Below the pieces are notes generated by a model. That model did no database searches. It was not told where the DNA came from and saw nothing but the letters and a program-made list of their open reading frames with translations. A stretch of 38,151 nucleotides of DNA from Sutterella sp. (lineage in GTDB: Bacteria; Pseudomonadota; Gammaproteobacteria; Burkholderiales; Burkholderiaceae_F), in contig DYBN01000066.1 of assembly GCA_019418605.1 (NCBI GenBank), forward strand, positions 1 through 38,151, read 5' to 3'. The position numbers were made by a program, and so were the translations under genes. Positions within the stretch are counted from its first letter, which is position 1, and every line of letters begins with the position of its first letter. Shown in pieces: positions 6,512 to 14,161 of this stretch.

Positions 6512-7420
6512 ATGTCCGACAAACTCGTCAAGCTTCACTTCAAAAAACAAAGCTGCCGCGCGGTGGTCCTGCACATGGATCACGCCTGGCGGCAGATCAT
6601 TGAGCATCAGGACCTTGCGCCGAGCATTCGCAACATGTTGGGAGAGCTCTCCGCCGCAGCCGTGATGCTTGCCGCAAGCCTTAAGTTTGACGGCGCGCTC
6701 GTGCTGCAGATTCAAGGCGACGGACCGGTGAAGCTTGCCATTGTGGAAGTGCGCACGGGACTGCTTGTGCGCGCCACCGTGCAGCTGCGCACGCCCGCCG
6801 CAAGCATCGACCCGCAGGCCGACTTCAAGGCGCTTGTCAACGCCAACGGCAACGGACGGTGCGCGCTCATTCTCGACATGGCCTCCCGGCGCCCGGGCGA
6901 GCACCCCTATCAGGGCGTGGTGCCGCTGACCGGCAGTTCGGTTGCCGAGACGATCTGCAGCTACATGACGCAGTCCGAACAGGTGCGAACGGGCCTGTGG
7001 CTAGCCGCTGACGACGCTTCCTGCGGCGGCGTCCTTTTGCAGCGCGTTGCCGCCACGGGCGGCTTGGATCAGGGCGAAATCGACCCCGAAGGGTTTGAGC
7101 ACCTCTCAACGCTTGCGCAGACGGTCACGGACAAGGAGCTTCTCACGCTTGAGGCCGAAGAGGTCGCCACGCGCCTTTTCTGGGAGGACAATCCCGTCGT
7201 GCTCGAAAAGCTTGCGCCGAAGTTTTCCTGCCGCTGCTCGCTTGAGGGCATCAAGGCCATGGTAAAGAGCCTGGGCCAGAACGAAGCCCAGGAGATCATC
7301 GAAGAGAAGGGCAAAATCGAGGTGCGCTGCGAATTCTGCGGCAAAACCTACACGCTTGACGCAATCGACGTGAAGCTTCTCTTTGCGGCCGGCACGGCCC
7401 AAAGCAGCGCCATCAATTAG
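6512..7420 (+). CDS. hslO: Hsp33 redox-regulated holdase chaperone
   Basis: The 302-aa protein (E. coli 292) has the Hsp33 layout. The N-terminal holdase domain spans about 1-235. The C-terminal zinc redox switch has C240-x-C242 and C273-xx-C276, i.e. CxC-X30-CxxC. Under oxidative stress the cysteines form disulfides, zinc is released and the chaperone binds unfolding proteins. The start ATG 6512 (MSDKLVKLHF) fits the family; the frame extends to 6404 without family-like sequence. No strong ribosome binding site is visible. The gene lies 122 nt after the carbonic-anhydrase-like gene. Confidence 0.95.
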   Translation: MSDKLVKLHFKKQSCRAVVLHMDHAWRQIIEHQDLAPSIRNMLGELSAAAVMLAASLKFDGALVLQIQGDGPVKLAIVEVRTGLLVRATVQLRTPAASIDPQADFKALVNANGNGRCALILDMASRRPGEHPYQGVVPLTGSSVAETICSYMTQSEQVRTGLWLAADDASCGGVLLQRVAATGGLDQGEIDPEGFEHLSTLAQTVTDKELLTLEAEEVATRLFWEDNPVVLEKLAPKFSCRCSLEGIKAMVKSLGQNEAQEIIEEKGKIEVRCEFCGKTYTLDAIDVKLLFAAGTAQSSAIN

Positions 7421-7437
7421 CCGGGCGGCCCGCGAAG

Positions 7438-7875
7438 ATGTCCGAAACACCGGCAGAAATGACTGCGCCCGCTCCCCGTCAAAGCGCGCAGGGCGCAGCC
7501 GCCGCGCACGAGTCCTTCTTGCGCGGCACGGTTGCAAGCTTTGATCCCGAAACGTACGAGGGCGTGGTCAACGCCGATGACGACAGGCGCTGCTACTTCT
7601 CGCGCCAAACGGCCTTTGAGCCCGACGACTGGACTCCGCAGGTCAACGACGCGGTGCTTTTTCAAATCGGAAAAGTGCGCTTTACCGAAGATCCGGCCAT
7701 TGCGTGCATGCAGCCCTCCGGACCCGAGAAGGGCGCCCAGACGCAGGGCACTCGAGCGGGCGCGCGCCGTCGCTCGAAATTGTCCGAGTACTTTGGCGGG
7801 CGCTTCAACCTCGGGCTCACGGCGGCTGGCTACCTCATTCTTCTTGCCTGCGCCCTTGCCTGGCTTTTCAGTTAA
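7438..7875 (+). CDS. Hypothetical protein: cold-shock-like domain plus C-terminal membrane helix
   Basis: The 145-aa product starts 17 nt after hslO, so it is probably co-transcribed. Residues 1-25 are Ala/Pro-rich and probably disordered. Residues about 28-88 (FLRGTVASFDPETYEGVV, then RRCYFSRQTAF and NDAVLFQIGKVRF) resemble a cold-shock/OB-fold domain. A basic linker (RAGARRRSK) leads to one hydrophobic helix at the very C-terminus (GYLILLACALAWLF). This predicts a tail-anchored protein with a cytosolic nucleic-acid-binding-like domain. Function unknown; the domain call rests on pattern only. Confidence 0.7.
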   Translation: MSETPAEMTAPAPRQSAQGAAAAHESFLRGTVASFDPETYEGVVNADDDRRCYFSRQTAFEPDDWTPQVNDAVLFQIGKVRFTEDPAIACMQPSGPEKGAQTQGTRAGARRRSKLSEYFGGRFNLGLTAAGYLILLACALAWLFS

Positions 7876-7950
7876 GCCAACAAAAGGAGCGCTCGAGCCG
7901 AGTTGAAGCCAGTCGAGAGCCTTGGCCGCTTCAATCAAAAATCAAACGCC

Positions 7951-7994
7951 AAAAAACAAAAAGACCGCCCTCCTCAAACCGGAAGGCAGTCTTT
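7951..7994 (-). terminator. Terminator of the trmD-rplS transcript
   Basis: The 14-nt arms 7960-7973 and 7981-7994 pair fully with two wobble pairs around a 7-nt loop. On the - strand a T-rich run follows (A-run 7951-7959 on +). It lies 39 nt after the rplS stop and ends the leftward ribosomal operon. Confidence 0.85.
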
Positions 7995-8033
7995 GCAAGC
8001 TTTAAAAAAAACGCTTGGAAAAAGGCGCCGGAC

Positions 8034-8426
8034 TTACTCGGCAGCAGCAGCGGCGCTGGTGTCCTTGCGAACAAGGAGCTCGCGGATGCGGGCGGCCTTG
8101 CCGGAGCGGCTGCGCAGGTAGTAGAGCTTGGCGCGGCAGACGTCGCCGCGGCGCTTGACTTCGATCGAAGCGATCATCGGCGAGTAGAGCTGGAACGTGC
8201 GTTCAATGCCTTCGCCGCTTGAAATCTTGCGGACGATGAACGAGGAGTTCAGACCGCGATTGCGCTTGGCGATCACCACGCCTTCATAGGCCTGGGTACG
8301 CTTGCGGCTGCCTTCGATCACGTTGACGAGAACGTTGACCGTGTCGCCGGCACGAAAATCAGGGATCTTCTTGCCTTCGGTGAGGCGGGCGATTTCTTCT
8401 TGTTCCAGAGTCTGGATAATGTTCAT
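8034..8426 (-). CDS. rplS: 50S ribosomal protein bL19
   Basis: bL19 sits at the 30S-50S interface. The 130-aa sequence has the family signature: MNIIQTLEQEEI, FRAGDTVNV, RTQAYEGVVIAKRN and GEGIERTFQLYSP. It is longer than the usual ~115 aa because of a C-terminal extension ending in Ala-rich TSAAAAAE. The start at 8426 has a ribosome binding site CGGAGA 6 nt upstream; an in-frame ATG at 8447 lacks family-like residues. It is last in the leftward rimM-trmD-rplS run. Confidence 0.97.
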   Translation of the reverse strand: MNIIQTLEQEEIARLTEGKKIPDFRAGDTVNVLVNVIEGSRKRTQAYEGVVIAKRNRGLNSSFIVRKISSGEGIERTFQLYSPMIASIEVKRRGDVCRAKLYYLRSRSGKAARIRELLVRKDTSAAAAAE

Positions 8427-8536
8427 TTTTTTCTCCGAAACCATCATGCGGCGGCATGTCTGATTGGTATGCGCCGTCCAGAGGATGGAAATTGAAAACA
8501 GGACGCCTTCTTTTGTCCGGACGTCCCACTTTTTTA

Positions 8537-9295
8537 TCAGTTCCCCGAAGAACCGGAGTCCTTCAGAGACTTCAAAAACTTTTCATCTCGATCGGTCAGC
8601 AGACCGCGAGAACGCGCTATTGTAATCAATTCAGGGCGACTTTTGCAGGTCGCCTCCAAACTTTTTTCGCGCGTCCAGCGCGCGATGTTGGCATGGTGCC
8701 CCGAGAGAAGAACCTCGGGCACGGCCTCGCCCTGCCAGACTTCGGGACGCGTGTAGTGCGGCGCGTCAACCAAGCCCGTGGCAAAGGACTCGTCCAAGGC
8801 CGAGAGCTCCTTGATTGCGCCCGGCAGCTGCCGCACGACGGCATCCATCAGGGCGCAGGCGGCAAGCTCGGCGCCCGAGAGCACAAAGTCCCCGAGGCTG
8901 ATGATCTCATCGACATAGTGCGCAAGAAACCGCTCGTCGATTCCCTCGTAGCGCCCGCAGATGAGAACAAGTTGGCCGTCGGGGGCGGCCGCAAACTCGC
9001 GCACCCGCTTGTCGGTCAACTTTTCTCCGCCCGGGGCAAAAGCGATCACGGGGCCGTTGTTGCCCGCCGTTCGGATCACTTCAAGCGTGCGGTACAGGGG
9101 CTCTGCCATCATCACCATGCCGGGGCCGCCGCCAAAGGGACGGTCGTCGACCGTGCGGTGCACGTCGTGGGTGACGTCGCGCGGGTTCCAGAAGTGCGCA
9201 TTCCACAAGCCCCTCCTGCGCGCGCGAGAAGTGATGCCTTGGTCGGTGACGGCCGCAAAAATCTCGGGAAAAAGCGTAACGACGTCAAAGCGCAT
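8537..9295 (-). CDS. trmD: tRNA (guanine37-N1)-methyltransferase
   Basis: TrmD methylates G37 next to the anticodon of certain tRNAs using S-adenosylmethionine, preventing frameshifts. The 252-aa protein starts MRFDVVTLFPEIF. It has FGGGPGMVMM, LICGRYEGIDERF and the trefoil-knot stretch around SLGDFVLSG. The C-terminal domain carries RPEVWQGEAVPEVLLSGHH. The start ATG 9295 follows the rimM stop by 16 nt with a good AGGAGA site. An in-frame open stretch further upstream overlaps rimM in another frame and is not part of the protein. Confidence 0.97.
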   Translation of the reverse strand: MRFDVVTLFPEIFAAVTDQGITSRARRRGLWNAHFWNPRDVTHDVHRTVDDRPFGGGPGMVMMAEPLYRTLEVIRTAGNNGPVIAFAPGGEKLTDKRVREFAAAPDGQLVLICGRYEGIDERFLAHYVDEIISLGDFVLSGAELAACALMDAVVRQLPGAIKELSALDESFATGLVDAPHYTRPEVWQGEAVPEVLLSGHHANIARWTREKSLEATCKSRPELITIARSRGLLTDRDEKFLKSLKDSGSSGN

Positions 9296-9311
9296 GGTGC
9301 TGCCTTTTCTC

Positions 9312-9839
9312 CTAGAGCCAGTCGGGCTGCCAGTCGACCGTGACGACGCCCTCCTCAACGTTGATTTCAAGGATGTATTCCTCGACGTCGGGGATGAGGT
9401 AGACGGCGTCTCGGCCGTTGACCTGCGGGCCGCCTTCGACCTTGAAAATGTCCTGCACGGTATTGGAGCCAATATCGGTGATGCGGCCAAGCTCCACCCC
9501 CTGCTGATTGACGACGCGGCAGCCCACGACGTCGGCCGCCCAGAATTCGTCTTCGGCAAGTTCCGGGAAGTCTTCGCGCCGCACGCTGATGCGCCCGCGC
9601 AGACGGTCGGCCTTCTCCTTGCTGTCGCACCCTTCGACGGTTGCCAGCAGCTGCGTGCCGTGCACCTTGACGGAGGTGACGTTAAGTTCAATCGTCTCCC
9701 CGTTCAACGGCGTCAGAAACCAGCGGCGGGCGTGCGCGAGCACTTCGCCGCCCTCAAAGGGAACCACGCGGATCGAGCCGCGAACGCCGTAGGCGCCGTT
9801 GGTGCGCCCGACGCAGAGCAGGTGATCGGTGTCAATCAT
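9312..9839 (-). CDS. rimM: Ribosome maturation factor RimM
   Basis: RimM (175 aa) binds uS19 and helps mature the 16S rRNA 3' domain. The N-terminal barrel starts LLCVGRTNGAYGVRGSIRV. The C-terminal PRC-barrel domain contains DEFWAADVVGCRVV, the GRITDIGSNTVQDIFKV stretch and YLIPDVEEYILEI. It is followed at 16 nt by trmD. On its 5' side a strong terminator (9889-9922) separates it from rpsP, so it may be read only by readthrough or from an unrecognised promoter in the last 50 nt. Confidence 0.95.
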   Translation of the reverse strand: MIDTDHLLCVGRTNGAYGVRGSIRVVPFEGGEVLAHARRWFLTPLNGETIELNVTSVKVHGTQLLATVEGCDSKEKADRLRGRISVRREDFPELAEDEFWAADVVGCRVVNQQGVELGRITDIGSNTVQDIFKVEGGPQVNGRDAVYLIPDVEEYILEINVEEGVVTVDWQPDWL

Positions 9840-9888
9840 GCCTTACCAAGAAAATCCGTCGACGGCTTGAAACTTCAAGCGCAGAACA

Positions 9889-9922
9889 CAAAAAAAAACG
9901 GCCCTCCCCGTCGGGAAGACCG
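9889..9922 (-). terminator. Strong terminator between rpsP and rimM
   Basis: On the - strand CGGTCTTCCC (9922-9913) pairs with GGGAGGGCCG (9908-9899) including wobbles, followed by nine T residues (A-run 9889-9898 on +). It lies about 50 nt before the rimM start, within what is normally one operon, and may act as an attenuator. Confidence 0.8.
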
Positions 9923-10159
9923 CTTGCCAAGGGGTGCGCATCCGCAAAGCTGACGAAGACTTTTTTTGAGCGCCGGCCGGCGCGTTTGCTGCAGGTAGAT
10001 ACTGAACCTTGTTCGCAAAGAGGAAATCCGGTCATGCATTCAAAGTGTGCTTAGACACGAGAGGCACGGCATAAACCGGGAGGTTCACAAGCAGCAAAAT
10101 GGCGGCGGCGTTCTCCAAGCTTCTTTATAAGAGAGGGATGCGCCCTCTTCTTTCCCGTA
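9923..10159 (-). other. rpsP-rimM intergenic leader, no gene recognised
   Basis: The total gap is 320 nt. Just after rpsP a 6-bp hairpin (10132-10137/10143-10148) occurs without a strong T-run. A perfect 14-bp palindrome, GCGCCGGCCGGCGC (9970-9983), lies mid-gap, and the terminator above closes it. A 67-codon open frame across it (10035-9832) lacks a ribosome binding site and family-like sequence. The segment could give a stable 3' UTR-derived RNA. Confidence 0.35.
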
Positions 10160-10426
10160 TTAGGCGGCGGCAGCGGCGGCGTTCGCCTTCTGGGCAGCCT
10201 TCAGAATGCGGGCCACGGTGTCGCTCATCTGGGCGCCGTTGGCAACCCAGTGCGCCACGCGCTCGGCGTTGTAGGTGAGGCGCTGCGGGCCTTCGGCGAT
10301 CATCGGGTTGTAAAAGCCCAGACGCTCGTTGAAGCGGCCGTCGCGGCGGTTGCGGGAATCGGTCACGACGATGTTGTAGAAGGGACGCTTCTTGGAGCCC
10401 GAACGGGACAGACGAATAATAACCAT
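10160..10426 (-). CDS. rpsP: 30S ribosomal protein bS16
   Basis: The 88-aa sequence starts MVIIRLSRSGSKKRPFYNIV and continues with the family stretch RRDGRFNERLGFYNP. It binds and stabilises the 16S rRNA 5'/central domain. Its C-terminus is an Ala-rich tail (AQKANAAAAAA). The start ATG 10426 has GAGGA about 10 nt upstream; the open frame extends to 10609 but no family sequence lies there. A clear promoter lies at 10555-10584. It is separated from rimM by a terminator. Confidence 0.97.
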   Translation of the reverse strand: MVIIRLSRSGSKKRPFYNIVVTDSRNRRDGRFNERLGFYNPMIAEGPQRLTYNAERVAHWVANGAQMSDTVARILKAAQKANAAAAAA

Positions 10427-10554
10427 GGTGTGTGTTTTCCTCTTTGTATGCGCCCGTACCAGGCGCAGGAGTTCTTGACGATTGTTTCGAAAGGCAAAAC
10501 CCGTCCCCGGCCGCACGGTTGCCTGCGCGCGGACGAGCCTTCCGAAAGCGTGCG

Positions 10555-10584
10555 ATTTTACGCTGATTTCCAAAGAAAAATCAA
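10555..10584 (-). promoter_or_regulatory. Promoter of rpsP
   Basis: On the - strand TTGATT (10584-10579), an 18-nt spacer and TAAAAT (10560-10555) form a good sigma-70 promoter 129 nt before the rpsP start. It gives the ribosomal genes their own transcription independent of ligA. Confidence 0.6.
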
Positions 10585-10591
10585 GCCTCTC

Positions 10592-10622
10592 AAAGCACTT
10601 CAAACGCACAACGAAGCGCTTT
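10592..10622 (-). terminator. Candidate terminator just after ligA
   Basis: The 10-bp arms 10613-10622 and 10592-10601 pair with one wobble around an 11-nt loop, immediately after the ligA stop. The T-run after it is delayed (GAGAGGCTTGATTTTT), so it may be inefficient. Confidence 0.4.
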
Positions 10623-10624
10623 GC

Positions 10625-12772
10625 CTAAAAAAGCTCTCCCGTGCCTTCATAGGCCGGAACAGGCCCGGGCTCGCCGGGCGTCTTTGCCTCATCCGATGCA
10701 TCGGGCTGCGGCTTTTGCGCCTTACTCTCAGCGCCCTTTTTGAACATGTCGAGAAACTCGGATTCGCTCAAAACGGAAACGCCCAAGGCGAGCGCTTTTT
10801 CAAGCTTGGAGCCCGCGGCGGCGCCCGCGACCACATAGTCGGTCTTTTTGGAGACCGACCCCGAGACGCGCCCGCCTGCGGCAATGATGCGGTCCTTGGC
10901 CTCATCGCGCGTCAAGCTCTCAAGCGTTCCCGTCAAGACGAAGGTTTTGCCGGAAAAGATGTCGGTTGCGGCGGCAGCGTCTTCCTCGGGCCAGGTGATG
11001 CCCGCGGCAAGAAGCCGCTCGATCTCCTCTTCGTTGTGGGGTTCGGCAAAAAAGCTCGTGATCGACTCTGCGAGCACTTCTCCCACGTCGTTGACCTCAA
11101 GGAGTTTTTCGCGCGAAGCCTGCCGCAGCGCGGGCAGGGTTTTAAAGAAAAGCGCCAGATCGCGCGCCGTCGCCTCGCCCACGTGCCGGATGCCAAGCGC
11201 AAAGACAAAGCGCGCCAGCGTGGTCGTGCGGCTTTTCTCGATGGCGGCAATCAAGTTTGCGGCGCTTTTTTGCCCCATGCGCTCAATCTCAGCCACCTGC
11301 TCGACCGTCAGGGCATAGAGATCAGACGGTCTCTTGACAAGCCCTTTTTCGACGAGCGCATCGACCATCTTCTCGCCCAGGCCGTCGATGCCCATGGCGC
11401 GGCGCGAGCCAAAGTGCACAAGCGAGAGCTTGAGCTGCGCGGGGCACACGAGCCCTCCGGTGCAGCGCGAGTCCTTTTCCTCTTCGTCTCGAACGACGGC
11501 CGAGCCGCAGACCGGACACACGGAGGGCATGACAAAGGGATGCGCATCCACGGGGCGCCGCTCGGGGAGCACGCGCACGATTTCTGGAATCACGTCGCCC
11601 GCGCGCCGCACGACGACGCTGTCGCCCACCATGAGGCCAAGCTCGGCAATATGGTCGACATTGTGCAGCGTCGCGTTGCTCACCGTCACGCCGCCCACGA
11701 AAACGGGCTCCAAGCGCGCCACGGGCGTCACGCGCCCGGTGCGGCCCACCTGCACGTCGATTGAAACAACGCGCGTCACCGCCTCCTGCGGCGGGTACTT
11801 GTGCGCGCAGGCCCAGCGCGGCTCGCGCGCCACAAATCCAAGCGCGCGCTGCAGCGCAAAATCGTCGACCTTGTAGACCACGCCGTCGATTTCAAAGGGA
11901 AGCGACTCGCGCGCCTTGAGGACATCGGCGTGAAAGGCAGCCAAGGCTTCGGGCCCCTTGACCGTGCGGCGCATGCCGGCCACGGGAAAGCCCAGCGCCC
12001 GGAGCTTTTCAAAGAGCTCGGTCATGGAGCCGGCAAAGGACGCTTCGCTCACCTCCCCCAGCCCATAGGCGTAAAAGTGCAGGCGCCGTTTGGCGGTCAC
12101 GCGGCTGTCGAGCTGGCGCAGGGCGCCTGCCGCGGCATTGCGGGGATTGACGAACGTGCGCTCGCCAAGCTCCTTTTGCCTTGCGTTGAGGCTTTCAAAG
12201 TCGCTCTTGTGCATGATCACCTCGCCACGCACCTCAAGCACCCGGGGCGCGGCGTTTGCGTCAATCACAAGGGGAATCGAGCCGATCGTGCGCACGTTTG
12301 CCGTGACGTCTTCGCCCACCGCGCCGTCGCCGCGGGTCTGAGCGCCCGTGAGAACGCCGTTTTCATAGCGCAGGTTCACGGCAAGGCCGTCAAACTTCAA
12401 TTCACAGTCGTAGACCACGGGCGCGTCGGTCTCTGACAGGCCAAGCTCGCGGCGCACGCGTGCGTCAAAGGCAAAGGCGCCGGCGTCGGAAAAGTCCGTC
12501 TCGGTTCGAATCGAGAGCATCGGCACGGCGTGGCGCACCTTTTGCAGATCGCTTCGCACGTCGCCGCCGACGCGCTGCGTGGGCGAAGACGGGCTTTTGA
12601 GCTGCGGGTACGCCTCCTCGAGCTTGACGAGTTCGGCAAAGAGGCGGTCGTACTCGGCGTCGGGCACGCTCGGAGCGTCGAGCACGTAGTACTCGTAGTT
12701 CCAGCGGTGCAGCAGGCCCGAGAGCTCCTTGACGCGGGCGCGGGCTTCATTGAGATCAGCTTCTGAGGTCAT
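10625..12772 (-). CDS. ligA: NAD+-dependent DNA ligase LigA
   Basis: LigA seals nicks between Okazaki fragments and in repair. The protein is 715 aa, about 40 longer than E. coli LigA (671). Domain Ia is at the N-terminus (HRWNYEYYVLDAPSVPDAEYD). The adenylation motif ELKFDG has its catalytic Lys at 126. The OB fold, the four-Cys zinc finger (CPVCGS...CTGGLVCPAQ), helix-hairpin-helix repeats and a BRCT domain (FVLTGTLESLTRDEAKDRI) follow. The last ~40 residues (Lys/Pro/Glu-rich, ending GTGELF) are an extension beyond BRCT. It lies downstream of smc-zipA, as in many betaproteobacteria. Confidence 0.97.
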   Translation of the reverse strand: MTSEADLNEARARVKELSGLLHRWNYEYYVLDAPSVPDAEYDRLFAELVKLEEAYPQLKSPSSPTQRVGGDVRSDLQKVRHAVPMLSIRTETDFSDAGAFAFDARVRRELGLSETDAPVVYDCELKFDGLAVNLRYENGVLTGAQTRGDGAVGEDVTANVRTIGSIPLVIDANAAPRVLEVRGEVIMHKSDFESLNARQKELGERTFVNPRNAAAGALRQLDSRVTAKRRLHFYAYGLGEVSEASFAGSMTELFEKLRALGFPVAGMRRTVKGPEALAAFHADVLKARESLPFEIDGVVYKVDDFALQRALGFVAREPRWACAHKYPPQEAVTRVVSIDVQVGRTGRVTPVARLEPVFVGGVTVSNATLHNVDHIAELGLMVGDSVVVRRAGDVIPEIVRVLPERRPVDAHPFVMPSVCPVCGSAVVRDEEEKDSRCTGGLVCPAQLKLSLVHFGSRRAMGIDGLGEKMVDALVEKGLVKRPSDLYALTVEQVAEIERMGQKSAANLIAAIEKSRTTTLARFVFALGIRHVGEATARDLALFFKTLPALRQASREKLLEVNDVGEVLAESITSFFAEPHNEEEIERLLAAGITWPEEDAAAATDIFSGKTFVLTGTLESLTRDEAKDRIIAAGGRVSGSVSKKTDYVVAGAAAGSKLEKALALGVSVLSESEFLDMFKKGAESKAQKPQPDASDEAKTPGEPGPVPAYEGTGELF

Positions 12773-12808
12773 GCGGACGGCACCTTTTCAAAATGATTTG
12801 ATTCTTTA

Positions 12809-12860
12809 CGCAAAGCAAAACGGATGCCCTCAAAAATCAAGCGTTTTTAAAGGCATCCGT
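12809..12860 (-). terminator. Terminator between zipA and ligA
   Basis: ACGGATGCC (12860-12852 on -) pairs perfectly with GGCATCCGT (12828-12820) around a ~23-nt loop, followed on the - strand by TTTGCTTT. It lies 36 nt before the ligA start, so ligA needs readthrough or its own promoter. A second perfect hairpin, GCCGCGTG/CACGCGGC (12869-12886), has no T-run. Confidence 0.65.
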
Positions 12861-12932
12861 CTGTTGGGGCCGCGTGAGCACGCGGCAAAAAGAGGCAGAA
12901 CAAGCACGCCAAACAGCGCGCGGCTTTCAGCC

Positions 12933-14063
12933 TCAGGCAAAGGAGAAAATCTTGAGCGCGCGGCTTGAGCCCGCGGGCACGCCGTGCGCGGTCATGGCCG
13001 AGTGCACCTCGCGCAGCTGCTCGTCGATGAGCGCGGCCGACACCGACCCAAGCGGGTGGCCGGAGGCGTCGGTCGTCATCGCATCGATGCGGCAGCACAG
13101 GTCGTTGGCAAGCGAGAAGAACGCCGGCAGCGGATCGTCGGCTGCGGCCACAAGCGGCACGTCAAGCTTGAGCTCGACTTCGTTTTTCAATGTCTTTGAG
13201 GGCGCGAGCACAAAGATCGGGTCGGAGGCATCGTCGGCGCTTTTTTCGTACTGCCCCTCGTGCTTGGCAAAGCCGCAGGCGACGGCCGCCGATTCAAGCA
13301 CCGTCTCGTTGATGTCCTTGTCGCTGACGATCTTCACCGAGAGCACGTTGTCAAAGGCTTTGACGATGCGCGAGACCCGATCGGCCCCCTCGACCATCGT
13401 CTTGGAGTCCGGCACCGAGACCTCGGCGTCAAGAAAGATCGAAATGCTGTTGGCAAGCGTGATGAACTTCGAGGCCGTGATGTCGTCGATGCTGCGCGCG
13501 CGGTTGGCAAGCAGCATCGCCATGTAGATCTGCGAGCAGTTGGCGACGTTGTCAAGATCGTGGTGCCAAAGCGCGCTGTCTTCGTCGTAAAAATCAAAGC
13601 GCACGCGCCCGGAGAGCCCATTTTCCTCGACCATGCGGCCAAGGCTCGTGAGCATCTGCCGCGTGAAGGTCATCTCGGGCTTGCGGGTGAAGTAGGCCAC
13701 GGCCTCAACGGCGGAATCTACATCCGTGTTGCGCCGGCCCATGTGCGAGAAGTCCACCTTGAAGTCATCGTCGGGCTCGGGCTGCTCGGGCACTTCAACG
13801 GCAACGGCCTTGCTCTCGGTGGCAAGCACGGGCTCGATGTCGGGCTTTTGATCCTCGGGCGAGAGCGTGGGGGCCTCGGGCTCTTCGGCTTCGAGCACGT
13901 TGGCGGGCTGAGTAACATCGGGCGCGGGCTTTTCCATGATCTTGCCCACCGTATGGAGCGCCTTCTCGTCGCCCTTTTTGTTCTTGCGGAACGTATACCA
14001 CGCCGCCGCGCCGAAAATGAGCAAGATAACGAGACCAATATGAATGGGTTGAATGTCAGGCAT
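12933..14063 (-). CDS. zipA: Cell division protein ZipA homologue
   Basis: ZipA anchors FtsZ filaments to the inner membrane. This 376-aa protein has the expected layout. A short N-terminus is followed by one membrane helix (HIGLVILLIFGAAAWYTF, about 8-25) and a basic patch (RKNKKGDEK). An acidic Pro/Glu-rich linker runs to about 110. A C-terminal FtsZ-binding ZipA_C domain spans about 230-370, containing SISIFLDAEVSVPD and PAFFSLANDLCCRIDA. It sits between smc and ligA, the typical position. The start ATG 14063 (MPDIQPIHIG) places the helix at the N-terminus; the frame runs upstream only into smc sequence in another frame. Confidence 0.88.
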   Translation of the reverse strand: MPDIQPIHIGLVILLIFGAAAWYTFRKNKKGDEKALHTVGKIMEKPAPDVTQPANVLEAEEPEAPTLSPEDQKPDIEPVLATESKAVAVEVPEQPEPDDDFKVDFSHMGRRNTDVDSAVEAVAYFTRKPEMTFTRQMLTSLGRMVEENGLSGRVRFDFYDEDSALWHHDLDNVANCSQIYMAMLLANRARSIDDITASKFITLANSISIFLDAEVSVPDSKTMVEGADRVSRIVKAFDNVLSVKIVSDKDINETVLESAAVACGFAKHEGQYEKSADDASDPIFVLAPSKTLKNEVELKLDVPLVAAADDPLPAFFSLANDLCCRIDAMTTDASGHPLGSVSAALIDEQLREVHSAMTAHGVPAGSSRALKIFSFA

Positions 14064-14161
14064 CAGCCTCTCCGTTGTCGATAACCGGTGGTGAAGTTTA
14101 GCCCAAGTCCGATGCCTCGACCGACGCGGCCGGGCTTGAGCGGGCACTGTCGCAAAAGGCC

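Noticed and set aside
9832..10035. 67-codon frame on - between rpsP and rimM
   Set aside because: No ribosome binding site, overlaps the terminator and the rimM start, and no sequence I recognise.
10250..11764. 504-codon frame on + opposite rpsP and ligA
   Set aside because: Spans two real genes on the other strand and their promoter; antisense composition.
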